64,000 nucleotides of DNA from Hyperoodon ampullatus (GCA_949752795.1 OX457065.1:3710501-3774500); one strand, 5' to 3'. Counted from the stretch's first letter, positions 22,946-56,810 are shown. The notes: generated by a model from the sequence alone, not told the origin. Program-made: numbers and translations.

Positions 22946-24138
22946 GCTTTTCTGATTCTTCTTGCCTTCTAGTAAATGCTGACCCCTGGCTGGACTGTAG
23001 CTTCATACAAGCAGAGGCCGGATAAGTCACCTTCCCGTGTCCCTAGCACATGGATGGTAGAGGTTCCCTGAATGTATCAAATGAATGGGATCCAGGACTA
23101 GTCACAGGTCAGTGACATCTTGATCAAAACGTTTCCTGAAAAAGTATGTTTGTTAAACATGCAAGGCTCTGCCTGCAGCTCAAAGAAGTCCCAGATCTCC
23201 TCCAGGCTGCACGGCTTCCAAAGCTGGTGGCTCCAGCTTCCTGACCCCAGACTCAGAACCACACTCCTCACCCTGAGCCAGGCCTCCAGGCTTCAGAGAG
23301 CCAACAGCTCACTCTCTGGGGTGGAAGGCAGCCTCCTGTGCTCATGCTTCATGTCCCCTGGGCAGTGTGGCCTGGGACTCATTTCTAACAAATACAACAC
23401 GTTAATGTTGACAGCGACGCCTGTGTGAAGGCATCTGCTCACGGACAGAATCAGTGAGCTCCGTATGGATGCAACACAGAAAATTTTAACAGATTCAGAG
23501 TGATGTGCCAGTATCTTCAAAGGAGAATTTCAATTGAATTTTTCATAATTTATATTTCCTTATATCACAACATTTTTAATTAGGAAAAGCAAATTAAAAC
23601 CCACTCAAAAATCAGACAAAAATCATGTTTTCCTTTTAATTGACACTGTTTCCTCTGTCAGGTGCTACTTTGGTAATAATTAGGTCCCCACCTCTCAAGA
23701 CCATTGCATCTGAACAGGCTGAGACAGAGCCAGTGTGAACACAGACCCCAAAGCAGGGCTTTTGGGATAACAAGAGAAAAAAACAGCCTTTCTCTTCACT
23801 TACAAAGGGGGTCACTCAGAGGGTAGAAAACCTGGAGCTCAATGCAAACTGGAAACCAAAATATATCAGAAATGAAGCATAGTGCTTCGTCAAATACTCA
23901 AGGTCTGATCATCCCACCTCTTCTATAAGGAATGCCCCCCCCCCAGCATTTTTAAAGGAAGATGTTTGTTTCTATTTCACTTTCCAACTGGGTATACAAT
24001 CTACTAAAAGGGATACAATGAATCAGAATAAATCAGCTCACTCACAAGAGACACTCCCAGATAAAGATTTTTGGTTGCTGAGATTATTCAGCACATTATT
24101 TCAAAATGGCAAAATTCAGGACAATCTGAGCATTCAAA
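22946..24138. other. CHCHD4 3' flank
   Basis: Unique-looking sequence. On the minus strand this is downstream of the CHCHD4 stop and may include its distal 3' UTR. I could not find a canonical AATAAA on that strand close to the gene, so the transcript end is undetermined. Confidence 0.4.
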
Positions 24139-24149
24139 AGTGGCAGCTA

Positions 24150-24353
24150 GGGCTTCCCTGGTGGCAGTGGTTGAGAGTCCGCCTGCCGATGCAGGGGACA
24201 TGGGTTTGTGCCCCGGTCCGGGAAGATCCCACATGCTGCGGAGCGGCTGGGCCCGTGAGCCATGGCCGCTGAGCCTGCACGTCCGGAGCCTGTGCTCCGC
24301 AATGGAAGAGGCCACAGCAGTGAGAGGCCCACGTACCGCAAAAAAAAAAAAAA
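24150..24353 (+). mobile_element. CHR-type SINE downstream of CHCHD4
   Basis: Short-form copy with target duplication agtggcagcta (24139-24149, 24354-24364). It lies about 210 bp beyond the CHCHD4 stop codon, antisense to the gene, and so could be part of its 3' UTR. Confidence 0.93.
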
Positions 24354-24561
24354 AGTGGCAGCTACATTCACTGACAGGTTATGTGAGACACACGTACATA
24401 CAACCCATATTTCAGTGTACATGTCAAGGGACCAAGACCCCTGATCAACTCAATAAGTTATTTTGTACATTACAGTGCACAGAACTACAGAGGGAGAGAT
24501 ACTTTCTTGGAGAGGTTCATCCTCTCTGAAGGAGGCTGGAGCCCAGTGCCCAAGGCTCTCA

Positions 24562-24848
24562 TTAGCTAGACCCCTCCTCTTCTTTGGTTGTGGTGGCTTC
24601 AGAGACAGCCGTTTCCTCTAATTGATCCGCTGGCTTCTCCTCCTCCTCCTGGGGATAGAGGTCCGGGTACTTCTGCATGCACTCCTGCATGGCCCGGAAC
24701 TGGTCTATACAGTCCGACCCCTTGACATCCTCTGTGCTGTAGTGGAAGCAGGAAAAGGCCGCCTTGAACTGTTCCCCACACGGGCCGCTGGCCATGCCCC
24801 CCAGGCACGGGCAGTTCCAGTTGATGTCTCCATTGGGCAGGATCAGTC
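24562..24848 (-). CDS. CHCHD4: CHCHD4 exon 3 (CPC motif, twin CX9C, stop)
   Basis: Residues 41-135 and the stop codon (24562-24564). The acceptor is tgtcccag before GACTGATC. It carries all six functional cysteines. Confidence 0.97.
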
Positions 24849-27800
24849 CTGGGACAGGAAGGTGAGCAAGGAAGTGTGAGAGCTGCTGCCTGAGGTTTCA
24901 GAAAAAGCAAAACCAAGACCAGCCCTCATAGGCATAACGGTAACATGAACCACTGCCTGGCCAGCACTCACCGGTGGACCTGCCACTCCCTCGGGATGGG
25001 GTTCAAATGCCCGGCACAAACCCAGCATTCCCGGCTCAGTCGGAAAGGTCACCATCAAGCGACTCTCTCCGTGTGCAGCACTGCTCTGTGTCCTAAGCCG
25101 CCTCCCAGTGCTGTGGCTGTGCCTGTGCTCCAAGAACTACACAGGGAAACCGTTTAATCCAAAGCGGAAGTAACCGCTCGGATGGTTACTGAGAAGCTTT
25201 GAAAGCCCAAACACTTGAAGGAGTCAAGGTGCTGGTCTCCTCCTTTCACACAGATGGTCAGGACCCCCTGCGCCACGGACCTTCTCCTCAAGCCCCTCCC
25301 GCTCCTCAGCTGCTCTCAGCTCAGCACAGTGTGAGGGCTGGTAAAAGCGAGGCTGGAAGATGTCCAAGGCATGGTGGGCAGGAAAAAGCAAGTGACGTGC
25401 CAGAGCACTGCGCTCCGTTCTTGTAAAAACGGAAAACCATTCAAGAACTCAGAAGAAAGAGAGGTAGAAGAAAGAAGAAACTCCTAGGTTCAGCCTGATG
25501 GCCAGGGAAGCGCGTGGGAATGAGGACTGGCAAGCACACAGCCCCTCACACCTGACGGAGCTGCATTCAGTGTCCCAGCAGCAGTGGTGTCCAAGGCAGA
25601 CACCTGGAAACCCAGCCGCGGCCAGGGACGTTGGACTCCCACCCCCGCCCGGCACTCACCGTGCTCCTCGTAAGGATCATTGGGGTCATCGGCCACCAGC
25701 TCCGCACTGCTTGGAGTTTCATGGTCTTCTTTGGTCACAAATATGATTCGATCCTTCCCTAGTGTTTGGAGAACAGAGGGAGAAATGTTTCACCCAGGAG
25801 CTGTGAATCAGTCCTAAACCCAAGCAGCCACGAAAACCTTGTTTGAAGACTGTCCCATTTGGAACCCCGAAGTGAGTTTAGTGGTGCTCCCCAGGCTGGG
25901 GACTCGCTCACTGCTGACTCTGGGGGAAGGTCTAGCAGCCGCTTGTGCATCACGTGCCTGTGACCGGACTGGGGAGGAGGAAGACGGCTCCTGCTGGAGC
26001 CATGTGCATCCTCGGGTGGGAGACGAGACGCCCCAAGCCATCAAATGCAGCTGTTTTCAGTCCCCAAGTCTGCTGAAATCTAACAAACGGGTCTTCTTCC
26101 TCTGCTCAGAACTCCGATGAGCTCTGACGGCTCTGTCACTTCCCGTCCCTGTGAGCACCTGGTCCACTTGCTCCAGGCCCCTCGGGACCTGCCAGCAGGC
26201 GCCTTCAGATAATATTTCGCCTATCGGGCTCCTCCGGAAGAGGCTTGGGAAAAGCACAAGGGTGACAGTAAGCACCAGAGAGACGTGCCAGTGAGGACAG
26301 CAGAGGGGACAGACGGAAGGTACTTGGTGGTTACACCCTCCCCACAGCTGTACAGGGTCTCCCAGGAGGGGTGACAGTAATGGCAGCTGACCCTCGGCAC
26401 GCTCAGGACCACGGCCGGCTCAGAACACCTGAGGGTTCTGCTCCAACACCTCCCATTCTATCTCAGAGAAGGTGGCTTGTCCCAAGGGGCCCGGGAAAGG
26501 ACTGGGGCTGGGCAGCCAGGGCATGTTGAAGAACCTAAAGACCTTGGTAATTCTGGCCAGTGTTCAGAACACTTGAAAGCAGCCTGCAAAAGTGCTGCGT
26601 GCTAAGCAAAATAAATAAGCGGACACAATTGCTCAGCTCAGCTCTGACAGTTTTGTTTACCAAGATCTCAGCCAGGCCCAGCTGAATGGGGAGGCCGGTC
26701 TCAGGCCAAGGCAAGGCGTCCAAGCTTGTTGGGTACGGGAGGCACCTGTGGGGCTTATGAGGCCCAGAGGCCCAGCCTCACAGAACAGAAGCTGAATCAA
26801 GCTCTTTGCACGTCCACACCACTGATGGGCTCCCAAGTGACCGATGCACAACCCCACCCAGAATGTTCCAGGTCCCTCCCACAGGCCGAGTCCTCCCAGG
26901 CACTTTCCTGGACATCCCCCAGAGAGATTGGTTACACTGGATCGAAGGATGTGATACTGTCATTTAGAATAAGAAATATATATTTTGCCTTTGACCCCAT
27001 TCTTAGCACAGAGTTCCTAAAATTTCAGTTTCCCAAGTGATGAGAGCATAAAGGTCTTTTTGTTATGTTAATAGGATGACTTGGGGGAGCCTGAGGATGG
27101 GGGCTGGTTGCCAGGAGAAACAGCCCTGGGATTAGAGGGTTGGAGCTTTCAGTCTCACCACCCCCTCCCCACACCCCACCCTGGGGAAGGGAGAGGAGCT
27201 GGAGGCTGAATCAGCTGCCAGTGGCCGATGATTTAATCAATCATGCCTATGTAATGAAGCCTCCGCAAAAGCCCAAGCGGACAGGTGAACACGTGGAGGT
27301 TCCGGAAGAGAGGGCATAGAGGCTCCGCCCCTTCCCCACACCTTGCCTTGTGCGTCTCTTCCATCCAGCTGTTCCTGAGTTATATCTTTTTATAATATAA
27401 TATTCTATCCTTTTATAATAATCCAGCAATCTAGTAAGTAAACTGTTTCTCTGAGTTCTGTGAGCTGCTCTAGCAAATTAATCCAATGCTAGGAGGAGGT
27501 CGTGGGAACCTCTGATCTACAGCCAGTGGTTAAGAAGAACAGATGACAACCTGGACTTGTGATTGGCACCTGCAGTTGGGGCTGGGGGGAGGGGTGTTGC
27601 AGGACTGAGCCCTTAAACTGTGGGATCTGACACCATCTCCAGGTAAACAGTGACAGATTGAGCTGAATTGGAGGACATACTGCTGGTGTCAGAGAATTGC
27701 TTGATGTGGAGGAAATACCCACACACTGGAATTGGAATCAGAATCGTTAACGGCAGAACATAACTGCATCTTTTACATGCTTGGGCCCTACTCGATGAGT

Positions 27801-30800
27801 TTCCCCACCCGTTGCTCATCTAATTCTTATACCAACACTGTGAGGTGGGTATTACTAACCTCCTTTTTACAGAGAGAGGAAACGGAGGCCCAGAGAAGGT
27901 AGGAAACCAGCCCGAAGGCACATAGTACGTGAAGGCAGAGCAGGAACACAAACTCTGGTCTGAAAGATTGCGAGTGTGTCACCCTGTCCACTGCACACCT
28001 GTCCCAGCAGGAATGTCTGAGGCTGGACACAGGACTGACAAAAGGACAGTGTTCACCGATCTCCGAGTCCCAACTGTGAAAAAAGAACTCATCACGACTG
28101 CCAACTAGTGGGGTAACCAGCTAGACTGGAAGTCTCACTACATTTCTCTGGAGAAAATATAAAAATGCTTGTTTTCACTTCCAAGATAACCTTAAAAAGT
28201 CGATACAAGCATATTCAGAAGGATGTGGATAACCACCTTACGCCCTCTTAGAGTTCCAAGTCAAGATTTTCATGATCACGGCCGATGGGAGAAAAGGCCT
28301 GGGGTGGACTTAACTCCCAGCCAAGGAGGGCCAGCGACTTCCTGGTCTCCACAGCAAAGGCTCCTCAGTCAGAGATTGGCCTTGGACGACCTTGGCCATC
28401 AGACGGTGGCACAGGGACACTAACCTCAAGGACCCACCACTGGCACAGAAGCACATTCTCCATGCAAGGGGCAATTCAGTCAAATATCATCTACGAGACT
28501 GAATTAATGTTGTAAACTGAATGCTGTGAGAATTCAATCCACTCATCTGCCTGGCTTTAGAGTCACTGAAGCCCACGGGCACATGTTTATAAGAGCAGGT
28601 TCCTTAGACGTTTACATGACAGTAATAAAAGAAAAATTTAAAAATCAACACAAAAATATATTTCTCAAATTCAGGAAGCAGGGATTCCCTGATGCTGGAC
28701 TCACTACAGGAGAATCAACCTTTTAAAACAACCTAATAAGGACTTCACCCTCATGACTTAAGCTCCTCTCAAAGGCCCCACCGACTAATACCATTCACCC
28801 TTGGGGTTTGGATTTCAGCATATGAATTTTGGGGGGACACATTCATATCGTAGCAGTGGGAAAATAAGGAGCACATTCAGATACCCTCACAGCCTCCCCC
28901 TCCCTGACTTCACACCTCCTGCTCAGATGCCACCTTCCTTCATCACTCCCCATCACCCTTAACCTGCTTTTTCTCACCTAACAATTATGTATTTGTTTAC
29001 CACCTGTCTCCCCCACTGAAATGTCAGCTCCTCAGGGGCAAGGATTTGTCTATTCCATTCACTGCAGTATCATCGGAGCCTAGAACAGTGCCCAAGACAT
29101 AGTGGGTAATCAGTATTTGTTGAAAAAGTGAATGGAGGAATGAACTCTGAATTCAGATATGAAGACCCCAGACCCAGCAGAGGGTGGAAGACAGAACGGC
29201 TATCACTATGAAGTAGGTTAGAGAAAAAAAAAACCTTGGATGGGTGGTCTCATTCCCCCTAGAACACACGTGGGTCTTTACACAGCAGAATCTCTTGGTA
29301 CATCCAACCCAGAAGGGGCGCCCGCCACCTCCACCATGCCACAAGGGCAGACCACCCACCTGTGCCCACTGCCATGTGATCAGTGGCCGGCATATCACAG
29401 GTACTCAATAAACGTTTGTTGACACAAGAGGAGAGAACACGGTCAGCATTAGAAAAGGAGGAACAAAGACAGGAACAGTGTGGCCCTGGGCCAGGGAGTG
29501 AGCCTGAGTCCACGCTGCCCAACACCTTGAACGCCCAGCTAAGGCCTTTAACCCCAAGGCTGGGGGGCGGACCCCTGAAGTAAATGTGCACAGGCAAGTG
29601 ATTGACTCAGAACAGAGGGCAGCCGTGTGTATGGGTTCACTGGGTATAAAGGTGCCTGGGACATGGCCCACAATGCTCCCAGCTTGCTGCAAGAACATAG
29701 ACAGGAAAGAAGATGACAAAAATAAACCAGGTAATTTCAAAGAGTTTAGGATGTGAAAGACACAAAGGCCCAGAGAAGACCTCACTGAGGTGACATATGA
29801 GCTGAATCTTAAAGGATGAGGAGGTAGCCATGGGAAGAACTGGAAGAAGGTGCACCAGGCAAAGGGAAGGGCCAGAGGCCAGTGCGGCTGGTCCGTGATG
29901 GGTGGTTAGAGACTAGCAGGAGCCAGATCAGGCAAGGGGCTCACTCACATCAGCCTTAATCTGGAAGGAGTTTGGGATCGTTTCTCTAAGTCCCATGGGA
30001 AGCATAGAGAATCGGTGGGTAGAAAAACAAGAAGTTGGGGCCTTAGGGGACAGTGGCATGGATAAGATAAAAACTAGGGAAGGCCTAAAGTGAGTGCTTT
30101 TAATTCTCATTCCCAAACTAAGAAAGAGAGAGATCTTTGATCCAGGAAAAGATAGGGATCTAAACACCTGCCTCTGCTTCCCAGAGAACCTGCAACCCCT
30201 AGAAACCCTCAATGAATGAGGATTATAGCTTCATTATACCCAAAAGGTTAAAAAAAATTTGCTAAATGAAGAAGTAAATTAGACTTAGAAGAAGGAAATT
30301 AAAAACGAGACTTGCTGTCTAACAAAGTGGTGAGGGCAGAGGACTTTTGCTCATGGCAGAGTTAAATATCAATCAATGGAAACTACTCATTAGAGACATC
30401 AGTGAGTATTACGGCTTTATGAGCCTGGGAAGGAGATTTCCAGGAGCAGAATTGGGTACTGGGAAAAGGCTTAGCATTTTAGACTGAGCTCTTCTCCTAA
30501 CTGAAGCATGACCTTGGGTGGGTCACTTCCATCAATGGGAATTAAGATTCCCTTAATTAACTGAGGGAGCTGGACTATTCGCTAAAGGATTTCTGGGTGA
30601 GTTCCAACTCTCTCTCTGGAACTTTATAGTCTCAGGTGTCCACCATTCCCCTCACCTGGCACCGAGAAGGTGCTTCATGAATATGCGCGGACTAAATGAA
30701 GATCAACTTCTCATTTTACAAGACTGGACACTAGGCCCTGGCGGAGTTGGGTGGCAGCTCAGGGACAGAGCCGGTTAGTGGTTGTGCAGGAAGACCCTTG

Positions 30801-31601
30801 GACCCGGCCTGGAGACTTCTGAGGTCCCGGGCAGAGGTAACAAGCAGAGAGACAGTAGGCGGGGACCAACTTTGTTTTATTTTGTTTTGTTTTCTTCGCA
30901 GGGTGTCTGCTGAGCGGAAGGCTCCCTGGAGTCCACTGGGCACCAGACTGAGCAGTTCTGGAATCAGACCACGGGGCTCCAACCGCAGCTTTGCGACTTG
31001 CCGGCCGTGTGGCTTACCCAAGTCACTTCTGGGTCTTGGTTTACTCTCCGGATAAAAGCAGGGCCTGACTTAGGAAGGTCGTCGCGAGATACGCCACACA
31101 AAACTCCTGGACCAGGGCCTGATCCGTCCCAGCGGGCGGCACTCCCACCCCCAGCGCAGCGCCCACCGAGGGGCGACTTTCCGGGACAGTTGAAGGCGGT
31201 GCAAACGGGAACACGTGGTGTGTGGTGAGCGCCATAGTAACATTATAATTAGTATCAATAAATTACCCGTTACCAGCCGCAGGCAGGGCGCTCGCACCGC
31301 CCTGACCCCCGGGCCTAGTTTACGAGCTCCCCCATGTGCTGTTCCCCCCGAGGTCCGGGTTCGAGCCTCACGGTGACCTCGGCCGGCCTCGCTCCCACCC
31401 GGGCCTCGGTTTTCTCATCTGAAAACCGGGGATAGCGACCCCGCCGCCGGGCCCAACCCGAGGGTCCCGAGGACTGTCCCCCGCGCCTGCAGTGGGGGCG
31501 CGGGGGTCCGGGGGGCTGCACAGACCGCGTGTCCCCTGCAGGCCCTCGTAGGCCGTCTCCACGCAGCCCAATCTCCTACCTTCCTGCCGGCAGTAGGCCA
31601 T
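24562..31601 (-). CDS. CHCHD4: CHCHD4/MIA40, intermembrane-space oxidoreductase (3 exons, 135 aa)
   Basis: Spliced minus-strand CDS: exon 1 31601-31580, exon 2 25758-25660, exon 3 24848-24562, all GT-AG and phase-consistent (408 nt). MIA40 traps incoming twin-cysteine proteins in the mitochondrial intermembrane space and oxidises them through a disulfide relay with ALR/GFER. The protein starts [12 protein letters not shown]. The catalytic CPC motif is at Cys53-Pro-Cys55 (NWNCPCLGG), followed by twin CX9C: Cys64/Cys74 and Cys87/Cys97, same numbering as human. [12 protein letters not shown] acidic tail ends the protein. Human CHCHD4 is 142 aa, and the 7-residue difference is in the acidic tail. 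No presequence is visible, as expected, since import is by trapping. The gene is divergent from TMEM43, with 504 bp between the start codons. Confidence 0.97.
24849..25659 (-). other. CHCHD4: CHCHD4 intron 2
   Basis: 811-bp intron. Nothing beyond short overlapping open frames is seen. Confidence 0.85.
25660..25758 (-). CDS. CHCHD4: CHCHD4 exon 2
   Basis: 99 nt encoding residues 8-41 ([17 protein letters not shown] and on to PYEEHG). Acceptor ..cactag, donor ..GAGCACG|gtgagt. Confidence 0.96.
27240..27700 (+). repeat. Ancient LTR-like block
   Basis: The string of phrases 'aatgaagcctccgcaaaagcccaa', 'ctgttcctgagttatatc', 'ctagtaagtaaactgtttctctgagttctgtgagc' and 'tgtgggatctgacaccatctccagg' has the layout of a mammalian solo LTR with its polyadenylation region. 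I cannot name the subfamily with confidence. Confidence 0.5.
27838..27965 (-). repeat. MIR fragment
   Basis: Reverse MIR core: 'tgaggtgggtattactaacctcctttttacag', 'gaggaaacggaggcccagagaagg', then 'cagagcaggaacacaaactctggtct'. Confidence 0.75.
28730..28870 (+). repeat. Old LTR (MaLR-like) fragment
   Basis: 'ggccccaccgactaataccattcacc' followed by 'atgaattttggggggacacattcatatc' matches a familiar block of old MaLR-type LTRs. Short and diverged. Confidence 0.4.
28990..29140 (-). repeat. Old L2/MIR-like 3' end
   Basis: 'ctgtctcccccactgaaatgtcagctcc' through 'gcctagaacagtgcccaagacatagtgggtaatcagtatttgttga' is the common L2/MIR terminal block. A second short piece with 'ggtactcaataaacgtttgttgac' lies near 29400. 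Confidence 0.55.
30430..30640 (+). repeat. MIR fragment
   Basis: 'aagcatgaccttgggtgggtcacttcc' and a following 'gactattcgctaaagg' segment match the MIR forward core. Confidence 0.5.
30945..31100 (+). repeat. MIR fragment next to the promoter
   Basis: 'tggaatcagaccacggggctccaaccgcagctttgcgacttgcc' and 'tggcttacccaagtcactt' match the MIR forward core. It lies at the left edge of the CpG-rich promoter. Confidence 0.65.
31580..31601 (-). CDS. CHCHD4: CHCHD4 exon 1 (start)
   Basis: 22 nt encoding MAYCRQE and the first base of Gly8. Donor CAGGAAG|gtagga. The start is fixed by the match to the family MxYCRQEGKD start and by the CpG-rich promoter directly upstream. Confidence 0.96.
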
Positions 31602-31766
31602 GGTGCAGCCCGGCGCTCCGACCTCGCGGTGACTGTGGCGGCGGCCTCACGCCGTGACCTCTCCGCTGCGGGGCTGGCGGCTTGGAGGCCCGCGCGGGCC
31701 CGCCCCCTCCAGGCCTGCCCGCCGCGCGCCTGCCTCGGCGGGTCTAGTCCGGCCCTCTCAGTCGGG

Positions 31767-31781
31767 AACTACATTTCCCAG
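31767..31781 (+). promoter_or_regulatory. ZNF143-type motif, copy 1
   Basis: aactacatttcccag fits the promoter consensus ACTAYRNNNCCCR bound by ZNF143 (Staf). It is followed by 'gcgcatgc'. Confidence 0.7.
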
Positions 31782-31820
31782 CAGGGCGCATGCAGCCCGG
31801 ACGCTCCCCCAGGCAACAGG

Positions 31821-31835
31821 AACTACATTTCCCAG
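31821..31835 (+). promoter_or_regulatory. ZNF143-type motif, copy 2
   Basis: aactacatttcccag, identical to copy 1 and 54 bp downstream of it. The NRF1-like site follows closely. Confidence 0.7.
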
Positions 31836-31847
31836 GATTGCTTGCAG

Positions 31848-31859
31848 TGCGCAGGCGCA
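31848..31859. promoter_or_regulatory. NRF1-like palindrome
   Basis: tgcgcaggcgca differs by one base from the NRF1 consensus YGCGCAYGCGCR. NRF1 drives many nuclear genes for mitochondrial proteins, which fits the neighbouring CHCHD4. Confidence 0.6.
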
Positions 31860-31899
31860 TCAGTGAGGTGGCAACTGTTGGAGAGCGCACCCGCCCCTG

Positions 31900-31914
31900 G
31901 ACTACATTTCCCAG
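31900..31914 (+). promoter_or_regulatory. ZNF143-type motif, copy 3
   Basis: gactacatttcccag differs from copies 1 and 2 only in the first base, 79 bp downstream of copy 2. All three have the same orientation, towards TMEM43. Confidence 0.7.
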
Positions 31915-32105
31915 GAGGCGGCGCGGCGAGCGAGAGCCCAAAAGCTCGCGCCCGCGGGGTGGTAACTGTGGCGCGTCCCGGGCTCTGGGATTCGGTCGGG
32001 TGTTTACCGCTCTACGGCAGGCGAGAGGACGCGGGGCTCCGCGCTGCGGCCGTAAGCCCCTCTAGGAGCTGAGTCGAGCGAGGCGGGCGGCGACCGGGCC
32101 GCGGC

Positions 32106-54143
<22,038 letters not shown>

Positions 54144-55885
54144 GCCGGGGCTCCGGCACCCACTGGACACTGCCTGTGCCTCGGGACCCAGGTCATCCCC
54201 TCCCCCAAACCCACGTCGGTCTTGGATTCCGCACGCGCCCCACTCGGGTGGCAGCCTTGGCAGTGTGCATGGGTGTCGGGTTGGCGTCCGTCAGTTAGCA
54301 CTTCGCACCCCTTCTTGCCAGCGGGCAGCTTTGGTGGCAGGAGGCGGCTCCTGTCTGGCAGCGTGACACGCGCCCTCCTGCTTGTTTCCTTTCCTTCTCT
54401 TGGGGCCGTGCGGCCACTCGCGTGTTTCACTTAGCTGATGCCTGCCGCAGTGGTGACACTCGGACTTGGGGACGGTGTCAGGCTCCACCACAGCCACTGC
54501 CGTGCCCGCGTCCCAGGACAGGGTGGCAGGGGCGCCACAAACCCACTCTGTGCATGGAGCTTGATTCGGTACTTAAGAGAACCAGGGGGTGTGGTGATGA
54601 GGAAGGTGGACGTTTGCTGGGCTTTGCACGCATGTTACCATTTGGCAGAATCTTTGTGGCGTGTAGGACCCCCACAGGCCTGGTTGTTTCTTGCCACTTC
54701 ATTTCTCTGCACATAGCTCCCCGACCTGCCCTAAGAGGGGGCGGTTTCAAGTCAGATCTAGAAAACAAACACCTCTGGAATGATTTACGTCTCAGACTGT
54801 TACAGAAAAATCCCCTTTCATCTGTCAGTTGAAGGTAGTTCAGAGCACAGGAAGTTCAGTGGGGCTGTTACTTACCTGGTTGAGAAAGTTACCTGTCGGT
54901 ATGCTGGGTCCCTGAGCAGCTTTTCGAAGCTTCAGGTGCTTTGAAACCAGTGTTAGCAGAAGGCTCGTTTTCCCTCTGGGAGGAGATGGGGGTCTCTATC
55001 CGGGAGAGAAAGGCCTTTCCTTTCATCCTCTGGCATCAAAACCCAGATTTTCTTGAAGATGATTTTGAGTTTTTAGTCAGTTATCCTAAGTGGGCTCCTT
55101 CGTGGTGACACCCCACCCACCAACCAAAATCAGGCGTCAGAGGCTGCAGATTTGAAAGCTCTCTGGCCTGGCTCTGTTCATCACAGGTGTGCTTTTGACA
55201 TTAGCATCTGGGCCTCAAGTGGCTGCTTCTGGGTGATTTATGTGTTCAGTGTCCACAGCTTTATTCCTAAATCAGATCTACCCATGCTTATTTAATTCAC
55301 AGAGTTTAAGTTTCCCAACTACTCTCAACACCCTTTGAAAGATAAAGTATGTTGTAACACTGATGTCTTAAAAGACTTGTGTGTCCTTTATCTTTCAACT
55401 ATTTGGAAATTGTTGTGTTTTGCTGGGAGTGGCTGCTTTAGTGGAATAAGTATTTGGTAGCTGAATAGGGCTTAGAACTTCTGAAACTCAAGAGCTAATA
55501 ACCTCTCGTTGTCCTGGGGCATTTGTGGTATAAACTGAGATTTTTCATATTCAAAACAGCCAGCCCCAGCGATGAGTTATCTGGGTTTAAGGACTGAAAT
55601 AGTGTTCACTGTTGCTTGTTAAATGAACAGTTTCTTCGATCTCTCAACTCTTAAAGATGCTTTTGGAAAGCACAGTGACGAGATGATGGCTAAATACAAA
55701 ATCCTTGATGTTTGGTTTGTGTAATATTTTTCTGGTACAGATTTTAAATTACTGCCAATTTCAAGTGTTCTTAAAGACCAAAATCATGTTAAGAAAATAT
55801 TTCAAGCCTTTGGGAAATCATGATGAAACTTGTATTATCTTTGTATTTTTGATAAAAATTCAAAATAAATTTCTAAATATCTTTT
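54144..55885 (+). other. TMEM43: TMEM43 3' UTR and polyadenylation region
   Basis: Unique sequence from the stop to AATAAA at 55864-55869, giving a 3' UTR of about 1.7 kb. The right part is AT-rich. The end is inferred from this signal only. Confidence 0.65.
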
Positions 55886-56810
55886 GATACAGGAACTTGC
55901 CATTATCCTTTTTTGCATTCTGTCTGAAATTTCTGTCTGAAAGAATTCAGCCATAGAATTTATTAAGAACCCTATGAATTTTTGGAACTTAGGTTCTAAA
56001 TTGCTTTCAGTGGTTAAAATTGGTTTCACTTTTTTTGAGAAGGCACCTCAATATCTCTAGCACTTTGAAACCTACTCTGGCTTGTGTGGACTTAAGAGCG
56101 GCTCCCACCTTTGCCAGTCTTCAGATCGTTCTCAGAGGTGGGAGGGAGCCGGCGGGACCCGGCACAACAGGCATCCCGCATCTGCCGCTGATGAGCTGGG
56201 TGACGCTAGGCATGGCAGTGACCTGAGCCTCAGCTTCCTCATCTGTGACACGGGGACAGTGCCTCTCTATGGAGTGAGATAAAGCCCACAAGCGCCTGAA
56301 GAAGTGGGCGGCCGTGAAGTGTCCACCCTGCAATTTGAACTTCTTTCCCCTTGTTACAGGATTTGAAGCAGGTGAGTGGTAACTTTTCAAAACCTGAGGT
56401 TTCACTCCACTTCCAAGGTGCATCCTAGGAGGTGCCATCTGCCTGAAGAACTAGTTATTCCTGCAGAGACGGGGCAGTGCTCTTGACGCAGACCAGGTGG
56501 TTTCCATGGCAACCCCCATGTGTTTCACAACAGGAGCCTGCCTGCCAGTTCTTGCTGCATGAGTCACACCCCAAATGTTTTGTTTGTTTCCCTTGGATAA
56601 AACTGACTCAAATTTTTAATGGCTCCTGTCAAAGATTAAGTCATATCTCCTGGATTAAACATAGAAAGAAAAAAATTTCATGTGTGTAATGGTAAGTTCC
56701 CAGCCTGTGGGAAAACAAGATCTGATCTTTAATGTAGTCACGACCTGTATACAAATCAGTCATCCAAGTGTTCTTATCTGATGTAAAATCTGAAAGAAAA
56801 CGTAGAGTCA
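55886..56810. other. Space between TMEM43 and XPC 3' ends
   Basis: Tail-to-tail intergenic sequence with no gene recognised. Short frames only, including a MIR-like 'gctgatgagctgggtgacgctaggcatgg...cctcatctgtgac' block near 56130-56290. Confidence 0.6.

Larger units (their letters stand above)
25759..31579 (-). other. CHCHD4: CHCHD4 intron 1
   Basis: 5.8-kb intron. It contains old repeats listed separately (LTR-like block, MIR fragments) but no CHR SINE and no other recognisable gene. It is unusually free of young SINEs compared with the flanks. Confidence 0.85.
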
